From Alphaproteobacteria bacterium (GTDB lineage Bacteria; Pseudomonadota; Alphaproteobacteria; Micropepsales; Micropepsaceae): DNA of 64,000 bases. Both the position numbers and the translations under genes were made by a program. Below the pieces are notes generated by a model. The model saw nothing but the letters and a program-made list of their open reading frames with translations, ran no database searches and was not told where the DNA came from. Each line of letters opens with the position of its first letter. Position 1 is the first letter of the stretch. Shown one piece after another: positions 56,397 through 64,000 of this stretch. Where the stretch lies: positions 1-64,000 of the forward strand of contig JAFBAL010000018.1 of the NCBI GenBank assembly GCA_019247845.1, given 5' to 3'.

Positions 56397-58232
56397 GTGA
56401 ACGCCAAGCGGCATCCTCCCACTCGCGGCGGCAATACGGATGAGCGCGTCATCCGCGTGGTCTCCTATACCGATTTTCTCTGTCCTTATTGCCGCCGCTT
56501 CCGCACCGTGCTCAAGCGTCTTCGTCAGGCGTTCGGCGAGCGCATCGCCTATACGCTGCGCCACTTCCCCATGGAGCGTATTCATCCCGGCGCGACGTTC
56601 GCCGCGCGCGTGGTCGAAGCTGCCGGCAAGCAGGGCCTGTTCTGGGAGATGCACGACCGTCTGTTCGAAGACGAGCCGCCGTTCAGCGAGTCGCAAATCC
56701 TCGACATGGCCCGGGAGATCGGGTTGGACATGGAGCGTCTCGATCGGGATCTCGCCGATCCGGAAACGCTCGGTCGCGTCGAAGACGATATCGCCGAGGG
56801 CCGCAGGCACGGCGTAAGCGGAACGCCGACCATCTTCGTGGACGGCGAGCGCTATGACGGCGCCTGGGATTTCTATTCGCTTGCCGATGCGTTCGAGCAG
56901 CCGGTGTCGGAACGCATCCGCCGTTCGGCGCATGCTTTTGCGAGCCTGCCGGCGTCCGGCGGCCTCGCGCTGTTGATTGCCGCCGCTCTCGCGCTGATCT
57001 GTGCCAACACCCCGCTGGCCGGCGCCTATCATGCGTTCATCGCATCGAGCTTCGGCATAGGCCCACCGGATACGCCCTTGTCGTTGACGGTAGGAGACTG
57101 GTTCTCGGAGGGCCTGCTTGCGCTTTTCTTCCTGCTGGTCGGTCTGGAGATTCGGCGCGAGATGACGGCCGGCGCCCTCTCCGATTTCAGGGCCGCCCTG
57201 CTGCCGGTGGTTGCCGCCATCGGCGGCGGGATCGCGCCCGCGCTCGTATACCTTCTCTTCAACCATGGAGGCACGGCGCAAGGCTGGTCCGTGCCGACCG
57301 CCACCGATATCGCCTTCGTGCTCGGGATCCTGGCGCTGTTGGGCGATCGCGTGCCGGCGCAGCTGCGCGTCTTCATCGCGGCCTTCGCGGTGATGGACGA
57401 TATCATCTCGGTGCTGACGCTCGCGATCTTCTATCCGCACAACTTCGAAGCCATGTGGCTCGTGGGCGCAGGCGCGGGAATACTCGTGATGTTCGCGCTG
57501 AACCGCGGTCATGTCTATGCCGGCTGGCCCTATATGGCGGTCGCTGTCGCGGTGTGGTTTTGCCTGCATGCCGCGGGCGTGCATGGCGCGCTGGCGGGCA
57601 TCGTGCTGGCCGGCTTCCTGCCGACGCGCCCGGAGCCCGATGCCGGACCGTTGCTGGCCCAGGCCGCGAACGCGCTTGCCGCGCTCGAGATCGCGCAGGC
57701 GGACAAGAGCGCGGACGAACGGGACCGCGACACGGTTCTGGATTGGGCGGGGCGCAATCTGTCCGCGGCAAGCGAACGCTTGCTGTCGCCAGCGGACAGG
57801 ATCGAGCGTTCGGTCGCGCCATGGAGCACCTATCTCGCACTTCCGCTGTTTGCGTTTTCGGCCGCCGGTGTGAGCTTCGACGCCGACCTTTCCGCGCCGG
57901 GTGCGCTGTCCATCCTTGCGGGCGTGATCCTTGGCCTTGTTGTCGGCAAGCCCCTGGGCATCGGGCTGTTCTCGCTCGCAGCGCTCAAGACCGGAGTCGC
58001 ACGTGCGCCGAAAGGGGTGGGCATTCACACATTTATCGGAGCGATCTGTCTTTGCGGCGTCGGCGACACGGTCGCCCTTCTGATGGCGGATCAGGCGTTT
58101 CCTGAAGGCGGCGATGCGGCGATTGCCAAGATCGCCGTGCTCGTCGGATCCGTGATCGCCGCCGCACTCGGTGCTGCGATCATCGCGCTCAGTCCCGGTA
58201 GAGCCTTAAGCGCCGAGGAAGCACCCGCCTGA
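56397..58232 (+). CDS. DsbA-like/NhaA sodium-proton antiporter fusion
   Basis: About 611 residues from a GTG at 56397; TTG 56367 would add 10. Residues about 15-170 are a thioredoxin-fold DsbA-type domain with the redox motif FLCPYCRRF and cis-Pro region GTPTIFVDG. From about residue 172 it is an NhaA antiporter with about 12 membrane segments; PTATDIAFVLGILALLGDR and the paired aspartates of FAVMDDIISVL, which bind Na+/H+, are conserved. NhaA exchanges Na+ for H+ across the inner membrane. DsbA-NhaA fusions are known in some bacteria; the domain has no signal peptide, so it is probably cytoplasmic. Convergent with the next operon (9-base gap). Confidence 0.88.
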   Translation: MNAKRHPPTRGGNTDERVIRVVSYTDFLCPYCRRFRTVLKRLRQAFGERIAYTLRHFPMERIHPGATFAARVVEAAGKQGLFWEMHDRLFEDEPPFSESQILDMAREIGLDMERLDRDLADPETLGRVEDDIAEGRRHGVSGTPTIFVDGERYDGAWDFYSLADAFEQPVSERIRRSAHAFASLPASGGLALLIAAALALICANTPLAGAYHAFIASSFGIGPPDTPLSLTVGDWFSEGLLALFFLLVGLEIRREMTAGALSDFRAALLPVVAAIGGGIAPALVYLLFNHGGTAQGWSVPTATDIAFVLGILALLGDRVPAQLRVFIAAFAVMDDIISVLTLAIFYPHNFEAMWLVGAGAGILVMFALNRGHVYAGWPYMAVAVAVWFCLHAAGVHGALAGIVLAGFLPTRPEPDAGPLLAQAANALAALEIAQADKSADERDRDTVLDWAGRNLSAASERLLSPADRIERSVAPWSTYLALPLFAFSAAGVSFDADLSAPGALSILAGVILGLVVGKPLGIGLFSLAALKTGVARAPKGVGIHTFIGAICLCGVGDTVALLMADQAFPEGGDAAIAKIAVLVGSVIAAALGAAIIALSPGRALSAEEAPA

Positions 58233-58241
58233 CCGGAGCTG

Positions 58242-59093
58242 TCACGCACCGGCATTTGTCGTTCGCGCTTTTTCGGAACCGAGTTCCGGAAGCATCCGCG
58301 GCAAGTCCAATTCGCCGTCGCGGGTCTGGAAGCCGAGCGCTGCGGCGTCGCGGCTGCGCCGTTGCGCTTCGGGCGCGGCTGCCAGCTCGCCGAACAGGCC
58401 AGAGTCGCGGCTGAACTCCGCCGCCGGTGCGAGCGCTATGGCGTTGATACGCTCCTTGATCGCGGCAAGAGACGCGGCCGGAAAGCTTGCGATCCGCCGC
58501 GCCAGAGCGCGAACGAATTCGCCCAAACCCTCGCTCGGTAGCGCACGATTGATCCAGCCATAGCGTTCCGCCAGATCGGCATCGAAGTCGTTACCGCTCA
58601 ATATGGCTTCGAGCGCACGGCCACGTCCCATCAGGCGCGTGAGGTGTTGCATGCCGCCCGCGCCGGGCAAGAGGCCGAAGCCGACCTCCGGCTGGCCGAA
58701 CAGCGCCTTCCCCCGCGCGGCGAAGCGCATGTCGCAAGCCAGCACGAATTCGCTGCCCGCGCCGCGGGTGCGGCCCGCGATCTGCGCGATCGTGATCAAG
58801 CGGCTTGCGCTCAGATAGCGGAACAGAAGACCGATCGATGGTTCGCCGCCTGTCAGCTTCACCGTCTCCTTGCGATATTCGGCAATGCGTGCGACATCGA
58901 CGTGGGCGATGAAATAGTCGGGGTCCGCGCTCTTGAAGACGAGAACGCGGAGCGCCGCGTCGGCTTCAGCCTGCTCGATGAGCGCAACCAGATCGCGCAC
59001 GAGCGCGGGCCCCATGAGGTTCATGGGGGGAGCCGAAATCTCGACCGTCGCGATCGCGCCGTCCCGCGTAACGTTCAGCGTTTCGAACGTCAT
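58242..59093 (-). CDS. Enoyl-CoA hydratase/isomerase-family protein
   Basis: A 283-residue crotonase-fold protein. ATG 59093, GAGG 4 bases upstream, overlapping the preceding TPR-like gene by 4 bases. Oxyanion-hole pattern GRTRGAGSEFVLACDMRF and the second acidic site in FGQPEVGFGLLPGAGG retain both glutamates used by hydratases, so catalysis is plausible. Substrate is unknown: crotonase-fold enzymes include hydratases, isomerases and C-C hydrolases. It is the last gene of the operon containing a DyP-type peroxidase and DUF4331 protein. Confidence 0.85.
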   Translation of the reverse strand: MTFETLNVTRDGAIATVEISAPPMNLMGPALVRDLVALIEQAEADAALRVLVFKSADPDYFIAHVDVARIAEYRKETVKLTGGEPSIGLLFRYLSASRLITIAQIAGRTRGAGSEFVLACDMRFAARGKALFGQPEVGFGLLPGAGGMQHLTRLMGRGRALEAILSGNDFDADLAERYGWINRALPSEGLGEFVRALARRIASFPAASLAAIKERINAIALAPAAEFSRDSGLFGELAAAPEAQRRSRDAAALGFQTRDGELDLPRMLPELGSEKARTTNAGA

Positions 59094-60061
59094 GCCGCCG
59101 CCTCGAGCGCATGCGCCTGCCCCATGGCGCGGCGCGTCGGACGGTTGGCGGCATTCGTGCGTGCCAGCGCCAGCGCACGCCTCGGGTCGTTGCCGCTGCC
59201 GGCGTAGAACTCGGCAGCGTGGTCGGCGAACGCCAGAAGATGCCGCTCGAGCAGCTCCTCGAAGCCGAGCCGGGCGACTTCGAGCTGCGCTTTGGCTTCC
59301 TCCAATCGTCCCTGCGCAAGCAGCACGTCGCCCAGACGCCAGCGCACTTCGGGGTCGCGGCTCGACAAGACGGGCAGCAGCAAGGCTTCGGCCTCGGATG
59401 CTTGACCCTGGCCCAGGTAAATCTCGGCCAGATGCACGCGCGCTTTCGGGAAAAAGGGTAGATAGGCCACGGCGCTCCGATACCACTGCGCCGCCTGGTC
59501 CAGGTCGGGCTCGGGCATGAGCTCTCCCCAAAGCTGGCCCAGCTGGAAGCAGACCCAGGCCAGAGGAAACGGCGAAGTGCCGCTATAAGCGTTATGGGCT
59601 TCCCGATAGACCGTGGCGGCCTCTGCAAACCGTTCAAGGTCCGCGAGCACGGCACCGAGCGGCACCAGGTCTTCGAGCCGCCCGCCGGCGCCCGCAAGCC
59701 GACGGCGCGCCGTTAGCACAGCGTCGAGATCCGTGCCGCAAGCCTGATCGATGCTCAGCAATTGATGCTTGGCCGCTTCATGGGGCGCGCGCGCGAGATG
59801 ACGGCGGGCCTCATCGAAGCGATGCGCGGCGGAAGCGGCCGCGGCTTGGACAAGCGGCGAGCCATCCACGCGCGCGAGCGTCTCCAGACGGTCGAGGGCT
59901 GCGGTGTCGCCGAAGAATTGGAGTTTCAGCCGCTCCATGTCGACGATAGTTTCGGCGAGGCCCTGAGGTCGAGGGGCCCGGCCGAAGCGAGCCCAGGCTT
60001 GGCGGCACGCGCTGTCCAGATTCAGCGCGGCGATCTCTCCGTCGGTCGCGAGCCGGCTCAT
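59090..60061 (-). CDS. TPR-like repeat protein
   Basis: A 323-residue all-helical soluble protein without signal peptide. Repeating helix pairs with TPR-type spacing occur from about residue 130: ADLERFAEAATVYREAHNAY, DQAAQWYRSAVAYLPFFPKA, GQGQASEAEALLLPVLSSRD and GDVLLAQGRLEEAKAQLEVA. TPR proteins are scaffolds for partner proteins. ATG 60061 overlaps the hupE-like stop by 4 bases; its own stop overlaps the enoyl-CoA hydratase-family start. It may organise the other operon products; this is inference. Confidence 0.75.
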   Translation of the reverse strand: MSRLATDGEIAALNLDSACRQAWARFGRAPRPQGLAETIVDMERLKLQFFGDTAALDRLETLARVDGSPLVQAAAASAAHRFDEARRHLARAPHEAAKHQLLSIDQACGTDLDAVLTARRRLAGAGGRLEDLVPLGAVLADLERFAEAATVYREAHNAYSGTSPFPLAWVCFQLGQLWGELMPEPDLDQAAQWYRSAVAYLPFFPKARVHLAEIYLGQGQASEAEALLLPVLSSRDPEVRWRLGDVLLAQGRLEEAKAQLEVARLGFEELLERHLLAFADHAAEFYAGSGNDPRRALALARTNAANRPTRRAMGQAHALEAAA

Positions 60062-60624
60062 GACGCGGCGAGGATGGCGACGCCCGCGAGCGAGATCGCG
60101 GCGCCGACGAAATGGACCATCCGCCGGTTGCGGATCGCGAGGCCCAAGCCGATGCCGACCGAATGAAGCAGCGCGGTGGCGCAGACAAAGCCCGCGCCAT
60201 AGGCGAGCCCGGACGCCTCGGCCCCGTGCGCATAGCCGTGGAAGACCGCGAAGAATCCGACCAACCCCATCGCGGCGAGCGCCGGCATGTTCCATTGCAG
60301 CGCGACGGCCAGCCCGAGCACGACGACCGACAGGCCGATGCCGATCTCGACGAACGGCAGCGCCAGGCCCGTCATGCCCGCGATGCCGGCAAGCGCCATC
60401 GCCGACACGAACGTCAACGGCAGCAGCCACAGCGCGCGGCCGCCCAGGTGTGCGGCGAACATGCCGACAGCGACCATCGCCAGCACATGATCTATGCCGC
60501 CGAGCGGATGCGCCAAGCCGTAGGCGAAGCCATGGGTGTGGCCGGCGATGCCCGGATGCGCCGACGCCGCGGCGGGCAGCAATGCGATGGCAGCGGCACA
60601 AAAGCGTAAAACGATGCGGTTCAT
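60058..60624 (-). CDS. HupE/UreJ-type membrane protein (putative metal permease)
   Basis: A 188-residue membrane protein with a signal peptide (residues 1-22, ending SAHPG) and about six membrane segments. The family motif HPLGGIDHVLAMVAVG is near residue 40, and a second His pair lies in FHGYAHGAEASG. HupE/UreJ proteins move nickel or cobalt for hydrogenase and urease. No hydrogenase or urease gene is present here, so the cargo could be another divalent metal. ATG 60624 overlaps the upstream stop by 4 bases. Confidence 0.85.
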   Translation of the reverse strand: MNRIVLRFCAAAIALLPAAASAHPGIAGHTHGFAYGLAHPLGGIDHVLAMVAVGMFAAHLGGRALWLLPLTFVSAMALAGIAGMTGLALPFVEIGIGLSVVVLGLAVALQWNMPALAAMGLVGFFAVFHGYAHGAEASGLAYGAGFVCATALLHSVGIGLGLAIRNRRMVHFVGAAISLAGVAILAAS

Positions 60625-62120
60625 GTCACGGCTCCAAAGCGGTTTTTGAGGTTTGCCATGCCGGTCTTGAGCAGTGCCGCGATCCGGCCGTGCACGATGA
60701 CGTCGGGCTGATCGTCGGCCAGGTATGCGACGCTCCAGGCGGCGACCGAGCCGCTGCCCTTCGGCTGGACATCGACGGTGCCCGCATAATGGGTCGCGGG
60801 CATGCCGGCGACCATCGCGTAGCGGTGATGCCGCTTCGCGTCGTCGATCTCTTCGAGGCGCTCGACGATCTGGCCGCCATCGCGCGTCGTGATCCGGCGC
60901 AGCTGGCCGATGCCGGCGCCGATCAGGCTGACATGGGCAACCAGCGGGTGCCAATCGAGGTTGAACCGCCCGATCACGTCCCACACCGCATCTGGCGATG
61001 CCGCAAGCTCGACGGATTCGGATACGACCTGCAATTGCGTGTTCGGCGTCGCCAGATAGGGGAAGACCTTCATGCCGGGCTTGGTCGCACCCGTCGCACC
61101 GCCCAAAAGGAATTCGCGGTCGCGGTTGATCAGCCAGGTGAGCAGGATGTCGATCACGTTCGCATCGATGGTGCGTCCGCCGCCGGTAAGGTACGGCGCG
61201 CCGCTTATCGTGCTCTTCTCGATCTCGAGATGGCTCGTATCGGTGATGGGCTTTGCGACATCGAACAGCAGGAAGTCGTCGAGGAAGACATTGGCGTTGG
61301 CGGCCAAGGCCTCCGGCGTCCAATCCGCCTTGCCGTCGCGCATGTCCCACTCGGCGAAGCTGTCCTTCAAGCGCTGGAGGAACAGCGGCTTCAGCGTCCC
61401 GGCGATCGCGAACGGGTTCTGCTGGTTCCACAGATCGCGGAGATCGTCGGCGCCTGTGAGCCCGGGATTGCTCAAGCGGATGTTCGTCTGCTCGGGCTTT
61501 CCGACCCAGTCGATGCGCGCGGCGGGATGGCTGACGCGGCCGGGCGGCCCGAACGGCACGGTCTCGGCGATGGCGCCGAACAGCGAACCGGCCGTGGGGT
61601 TCAGCATGCGCTCGGTGTCGAACTCGACGACCAGCGAGAGCACATTGTCGTGCTGGAGCAGGTTCGGGACCCTGGTCAGGGTTGCCGCGATCCAGGCGAG
61701 ATAGAACGGATCGGAGCGCAGGCCGGCAAAGACGCGGACATCGCCCTCCGGCGTGGCGGCGCCTCTTTCGTCATTCATGACGAGCGCGATCTTGCGACCG
61801 TCGGGAAGCGCGCAGGTGCCGCGCTGCAGAACCTTGCCCGCCGCGTCCCGCTCCAGCACCTGGAACACGAAGCTGAAGCGAAGCTCCTCTTCGGCGGGCT
61901 GGAACTTCGCGGCATTGCCGACTCCGGCGACGCGCACGCGGCGCACCGCGATCGCATGCTCGATGGCGTTCGAGAACACCGCGGTCTCGCCGGCCGAAGG
62001 AAAGACGCACATCGCGAGCACGGTGCGCCTGGGATCCTCCGGGCTCGTGAACGCGAAGAGGTCGGTGACATCGGCAGGTGGATCGCCGATGGAACGCGGC
62101 CCGTCGACATGATCGGACAT
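60621..62120 (-). CDS. DUF4331-SRPBCC fusion protein
   Basis: A 499-residue two-domain protein. ATG 62120 with GGGAGG 6 bases upstream. Residues about 1-340 match DUF4331 (SDHVDGPRSIGDPPADVTDLFAF at the start, then FQLEFDT-like patterns and ITDTSHLEIEKSTISG), an uncharacterised beta-rich domain usually found alone and secreted; no signal peptide is visible here. Residues about 355-499 are an SRPBCC/polyketide-cyclase-like domain (SVELAASPDAVWDVIGRF, LVAHVSLIGAG), a hydrophobic-ligand-binding fold. It lies 2 bases downstream of the DyP peroxidase stop. The combination suggests a lipid or aromatic ligand; function unknown. Confidence 0.75.
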   Translation of the reverse strand: MSDHVDGPRSIGDPPADVTDLFAFTSPEDPRRTVLAMCVFPSAGETAVFSNAIEHAIAVRRVRVAGVGNAAKFQPAEEELRFSFVFQVLERDAAGKVLQRGTCALPDGRKIALVMNDERGAATPEGDVRVFAGLRSDPFYLAWIAATLTRVPNLLQHDNVLSLVVEFDTERMLNPTAGSLFGAIAETVPFGPPGRVSHPAARIDWVGKPEQTNIRLSNPGLTGADDLRDLWNQQNPFAIAGTLKPLFLQRLKDSFAEWDMRDGKADWTPEALAANANVFLDDFLLFDVAKPITDTSHLEIEKSTISGAPYLTGGGRTIDANVIDILLTWLINRDREFLLGGATGATKPGMKVFPYLATPNTQLQVVSESVELAASPDAVWDVIGRFNLDWHPLVAHVSLIGAGIGQLRRITTRDGGQIVERLEEIDDAKRHHRYAMVAGMPATHYAGTVDVQPKGSGSVAAWSVAYLADDQPDVIVHGRIAALLKTGMANLKNRFGAVT

Positions 62121-62122
62121 CG

Positions 62123-63445
62123 TCAGCCTCCCAGGTTCGCGAGCCAGCGCAGGGCGCTGAGACTCGGCATGAAAAAATATTCGCCGCCGCGCAGCACGTT
62201 GAAGGTCTCGAGGCCGTGACAGCGGCGCCGGACCGGCGCCTTGGGAATCGTGAAGGTTGCGCCCTCGTCCTGCCGCCCGATGATCGGATCGCGCTCGTCG
62301 CCGACCCCGATGAAGTTGCCGTCGTCGATCCATTCCTGCTGCAGGAACTCCATCGTCGCCATCGCCTTGGCGCTGATGAACAGGAACATCGCGCCGCGCT
62401 CGACCTCGTCGTCGGCTTCCGACAGCGCGTTGGGATCGTACGGCAGGCCGTAGGTCGTGCCGCGGCGGATGAGGCGATGGATATTGACGTCGGTGAGCCG
62501 CGTGAGCTCAGTGTCGCGCGGATTCATGCGCCGGATATGGCAGCCGAACGGCGCCTTTCGCCCCTGTGCATCGCTCGCGTAGTTGAAATCGTTGTTGCGA
62601 TGCGGGTCGGCGCCGAGCGCCGGATCGTCGGCCTCCGGCGCCAGGGTCAACGGCGCGCCGCTGCGCCAGCGCCCGACGAGCTTTGCGGCGAGCAGCTCGC
62701 GCTCCGCTTCGGTCTTTCCGTTGGCATGCAGGAAGCGGTTGAAGGCACCGACGCGCGATTGGTATTTGCGGAAGCCCACATAGGTGCCGTTGCGGCCCAG
62801 CACCTCCGGCTGCGGCATCGGCAGGGGAACGCCGGCCTCGCCCGGATAGCCGAGGATGAACTCGCCGGCTTTGATCGGCCGTCCCTGTCCAGGCAGGGGA
62901 TCGACGCCGCTGCCTTCGATCGCCGGCTGGTCGATTCCATCCTTGTAGCCGAGCGAGTTGCGGTCGCCGGGTTGCAAGCCGAAGTTCTGCACATCGAGGA
63001 CCGTGACCCCCGACAGACCGTCATATTGCGCGCGCGCCATGGTCATGACGCGACGCCATTTCTCTTCGGAATCGCTGAAGGCGTTGAGGCCGATATGGAT
63101 GCGGCCTCCGCCGAACAGCTTCTCCCAGTTCTTGGGGTCGTTGACGCCCTCGTCCCGCAGCTCGCGCGCGCGCGCCGCCATGCCAACGCGGAAGGCTTCC
63201 GGGAAGCTGTCGAGCGAGGCCTGCGGCACACCGAGCGCCTCCAGCCCCGCATAGCTGATCGCCACCGACAGCCAGGCATTGGCCGGCTTCCACCAGTTCG
63301 TGGCGGAGTCGACATGCGGCGCCAACCGCCGCAACAGCTCGCGACCGCCCTGCGGATTGTCGACGCGCAGCGCGACGTGCGAGCCGACATAGGGCGCAGG
63401 CCGCAACCGCAGCACGGTCGACTGGATCTCGTGCAGGTCGAGCAT
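62123..63445 (-). CDS. DyP-type heme peroxidase
   Basis: A 440-residue dye-decolorising-type peroxidase. ATG 63445 is preceded by GAGAA. Distal GxxDG motif in LGYKDGIDQPAIEGSG (about residue 170) with the catalytic Asp, and the proximal heme His in FGCHIRRMNPRDTEL (about residue 305). C-terminal MFLFISAKAMATMEFLQQEW and RGGEYFFMPSLSAL complete the fold. It lacks a Tat signal peptide, so it acts in the cytoplasm or leaves with cargo. These enzymes oxidise aromatic or lipid-like substrates with H2O2. It is the second visible gene of the operon. Confidence 0.9.
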   Translation of the reverse strand: MLDLHEIQSTVLRLRPAPYVGSHVALRVDNPQGGRELLRRLAPHVDSATNWWKPANAWLSVAISYAGLEALGVPQASLDSFPEAFRVGMAARARELRDEGVNDPKNWEKLFGGGRIHIGLNAFSDSEEKWRRVMTMARAQYDGLSGVTVLDVQNFGLQPGDRNSLGYKDGIDQPAIEGSGVDPLPGQGRPIKAGEFILGYPGEAGVPLPMPQPEVLGRNGTYVGFRKYQSRVGAFNRFLHANGKTEAERELLAAKLVGRWRSGAPLTLAPEADDPALGADPHRNNDFNYASDAQGRKAPFGCHIRRMNPRDTELTRLTDVNIHRLIRRGTTYGLPYDPNALSEADDEVERGAMFLFISAKAMATMEFLQQEWIDDGNFIGVGDERDPIIGRQDEGATFTIPKAPVRRRCHGLETFNVLRGGEYFFMPSLSALRWLANLGG

Positions 63446-63454
63446 CGACGCTTC

Positions 63455-64000
63455 TCACGCCACCTTGTCGAGGAATTCGTCGAGCGCTCGGCCCACCTTC
63501 TCCAGCCTGTGCGCCTCGGCGACCGACAGGTTCGGGTTGGAGACGTACCAGGCGTCCGCGGTGACCTGATTCTTGACCAGATAGTCCTTGATCACGGGGC
63601 TGCGGATGCCGGGCCAGCCTTTGCAGTTGCAGAACAGGATATCCATCGAGTTCGGGATCTTGGTCACGAAGTCGTCGATATACGCGTCCCACTCGCCGTC
63701 GTAGGTCGTGCAGAACAGGAGCTTGGTGTCGTCCTCCAGGAGCACGAAGCGCATGTCGTGCAAGGTGCCGACGACGTCCGCGCCCTTGAAATTGCCTTCC
63801 AGCACGTCCAGCAGGCCGCGGATGCGCTTGCCGCCGCCGGGCTCGAGCGGAATGATCGCCGTCAGCTCCGACACGCGCCCCTGGCGCGCGCCGATGCGGC
63901 CGGCACTCTGGCGGCCGGGAACCGCGGCGAGCTCCCGCTTGAGGTTGTCGAGGCCGTTCTTGAGCGCTACGCGGCCGACCTCGGGCGCGTCGGCATAGAG
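63455..64000 (-). CDS. Unknown protein beside DyP peroxidase (5' end outside window)
   Basis: At least 180 residues; the frame is open to the right edge with no start codon upstream of the GTG at 63874, so the gene probably begins beyond the window. The visible part contains LLEDDTKLLFCTTYDGEWDAY and IDDFVTKIPNSMDILFCNCKGWPGI, a pattern I recall from uncharacterised proteins often near heme peroxidases, perhaps with ferredoxin-like folds; this is a weak recollection. The 9-base gap to the DyP gene indicates co-transcription. Confidence 0.6.
   Translation of the reverse strand, partial: LYADAPEVGRVALKNGLDNLKRELAAVPGRQSAGRIGARQGRVSELTAIIPLEPGGGKRIRGLLDVLEGNFKGADVVGTLHDMRFVLLEDDTKLLFCTTYDGEWDAYIDDFVTKIPNSMDILFCNCKGWPGIRSPVIKDYLVKNQVTADAWYVSNPNLSVAEAHRLEKVGRALDEFLDKVA

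Noticed and set aside
1..64000. CRISPR arrays, tRNA or rRNA genes, insertion sequences
   Set aside because: The only tandem repeats are short two-to-four-unit arrays without spacers, and no transposase or RNA-gene pattern was recognised on either strand.

Overview
The window reads as chromosome from a high-GC alphaproteobacterium. The evidence is the G+C-rich coding, frequent GTG/TTG starts, ATGA/GTGA gene overlaps, the protein families present, and several promoter-like sites matching the EcfG general-stress sigma consensus (GGAAC-N16-CGTT), which is an alphaproteobacterial system. A Rhizomicrobium/Micropepsaceae-type soil organism is only a guess. No rRNA, tRNA, CRISPR array, transposase or integrase was found.

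Region 1 (1-24,000): two very large paralogous secreted proteins (about 2,050 and 1,990 aa) of SpvB-FG-GAP-YD-repeat (Rhs) architecture, both on the minus strand. Each has a Sec-type signal peptide, a variable C-terminal tip and a small membrane-protein gene directly downstream (possible immunity protein). A 705-bp second copy of the Rhs core lies beyond the first small gene, forming an orphan-Rhs arrangement. Between them lie a TonB-like protein, a TonB-dependent receptor and an HmuTUV-type ABC importer (probable heme/iron uptake), an exported protein of unknown function, and a divergent endonuclease/phosphatase-family and cardiolipin synthase pair. The tip of the second Rhs protein carries TonB-box-like motifs, one sharing IETVVV with the nearby receptor.

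Region 2 (24,000-29,000): stress-type genes (zinc alcohol dehydrogenase, membrane protein, SDR, hemerythrin, Crp/Fnr regulator, two small proteins), with EcfG-like promoters and short tandem repeats between them.

Region 3 (28,950-54,730): an alpha-glucan/trehalose module. glgP is on the plus strand. A tight eight-gene minus-strand operon follows: glgE, treS-maltokinase fusion, glgB, glgX, treZ, malQ, treY and a DUF72 gene. It starts at a well-matched EcfG-like promoter. Divergent from it are mscS, otsB, an apparently circularly permuted ROK-family gene, glgA and a large catalase gene. Together they could interconvert glycogen, maltodextrin, maltose-1-phosphate and trehalose (TreYZ and TreS-Mak-GlgE routes), linked to osmotic and oxidative stress. 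glgC and otsA are not in the window.

Region 4 (54,730-64,000): a thiolase, a DsbA-NhaA fusion, and a tightly packed minus-strand operon that runs off the right edge: unknown protein (partial), DyP-type peroxidase, DUF4331-SRPBCC fusion, HupE/UreJ-type permease, TPR-like protein and enoyl-CoA hydratase-family protein. This combination is not a pathway I recognise and is one of the best candidates here for an undescribed system, with the Rhs/TonB-box locus and the permuted ROK protein.
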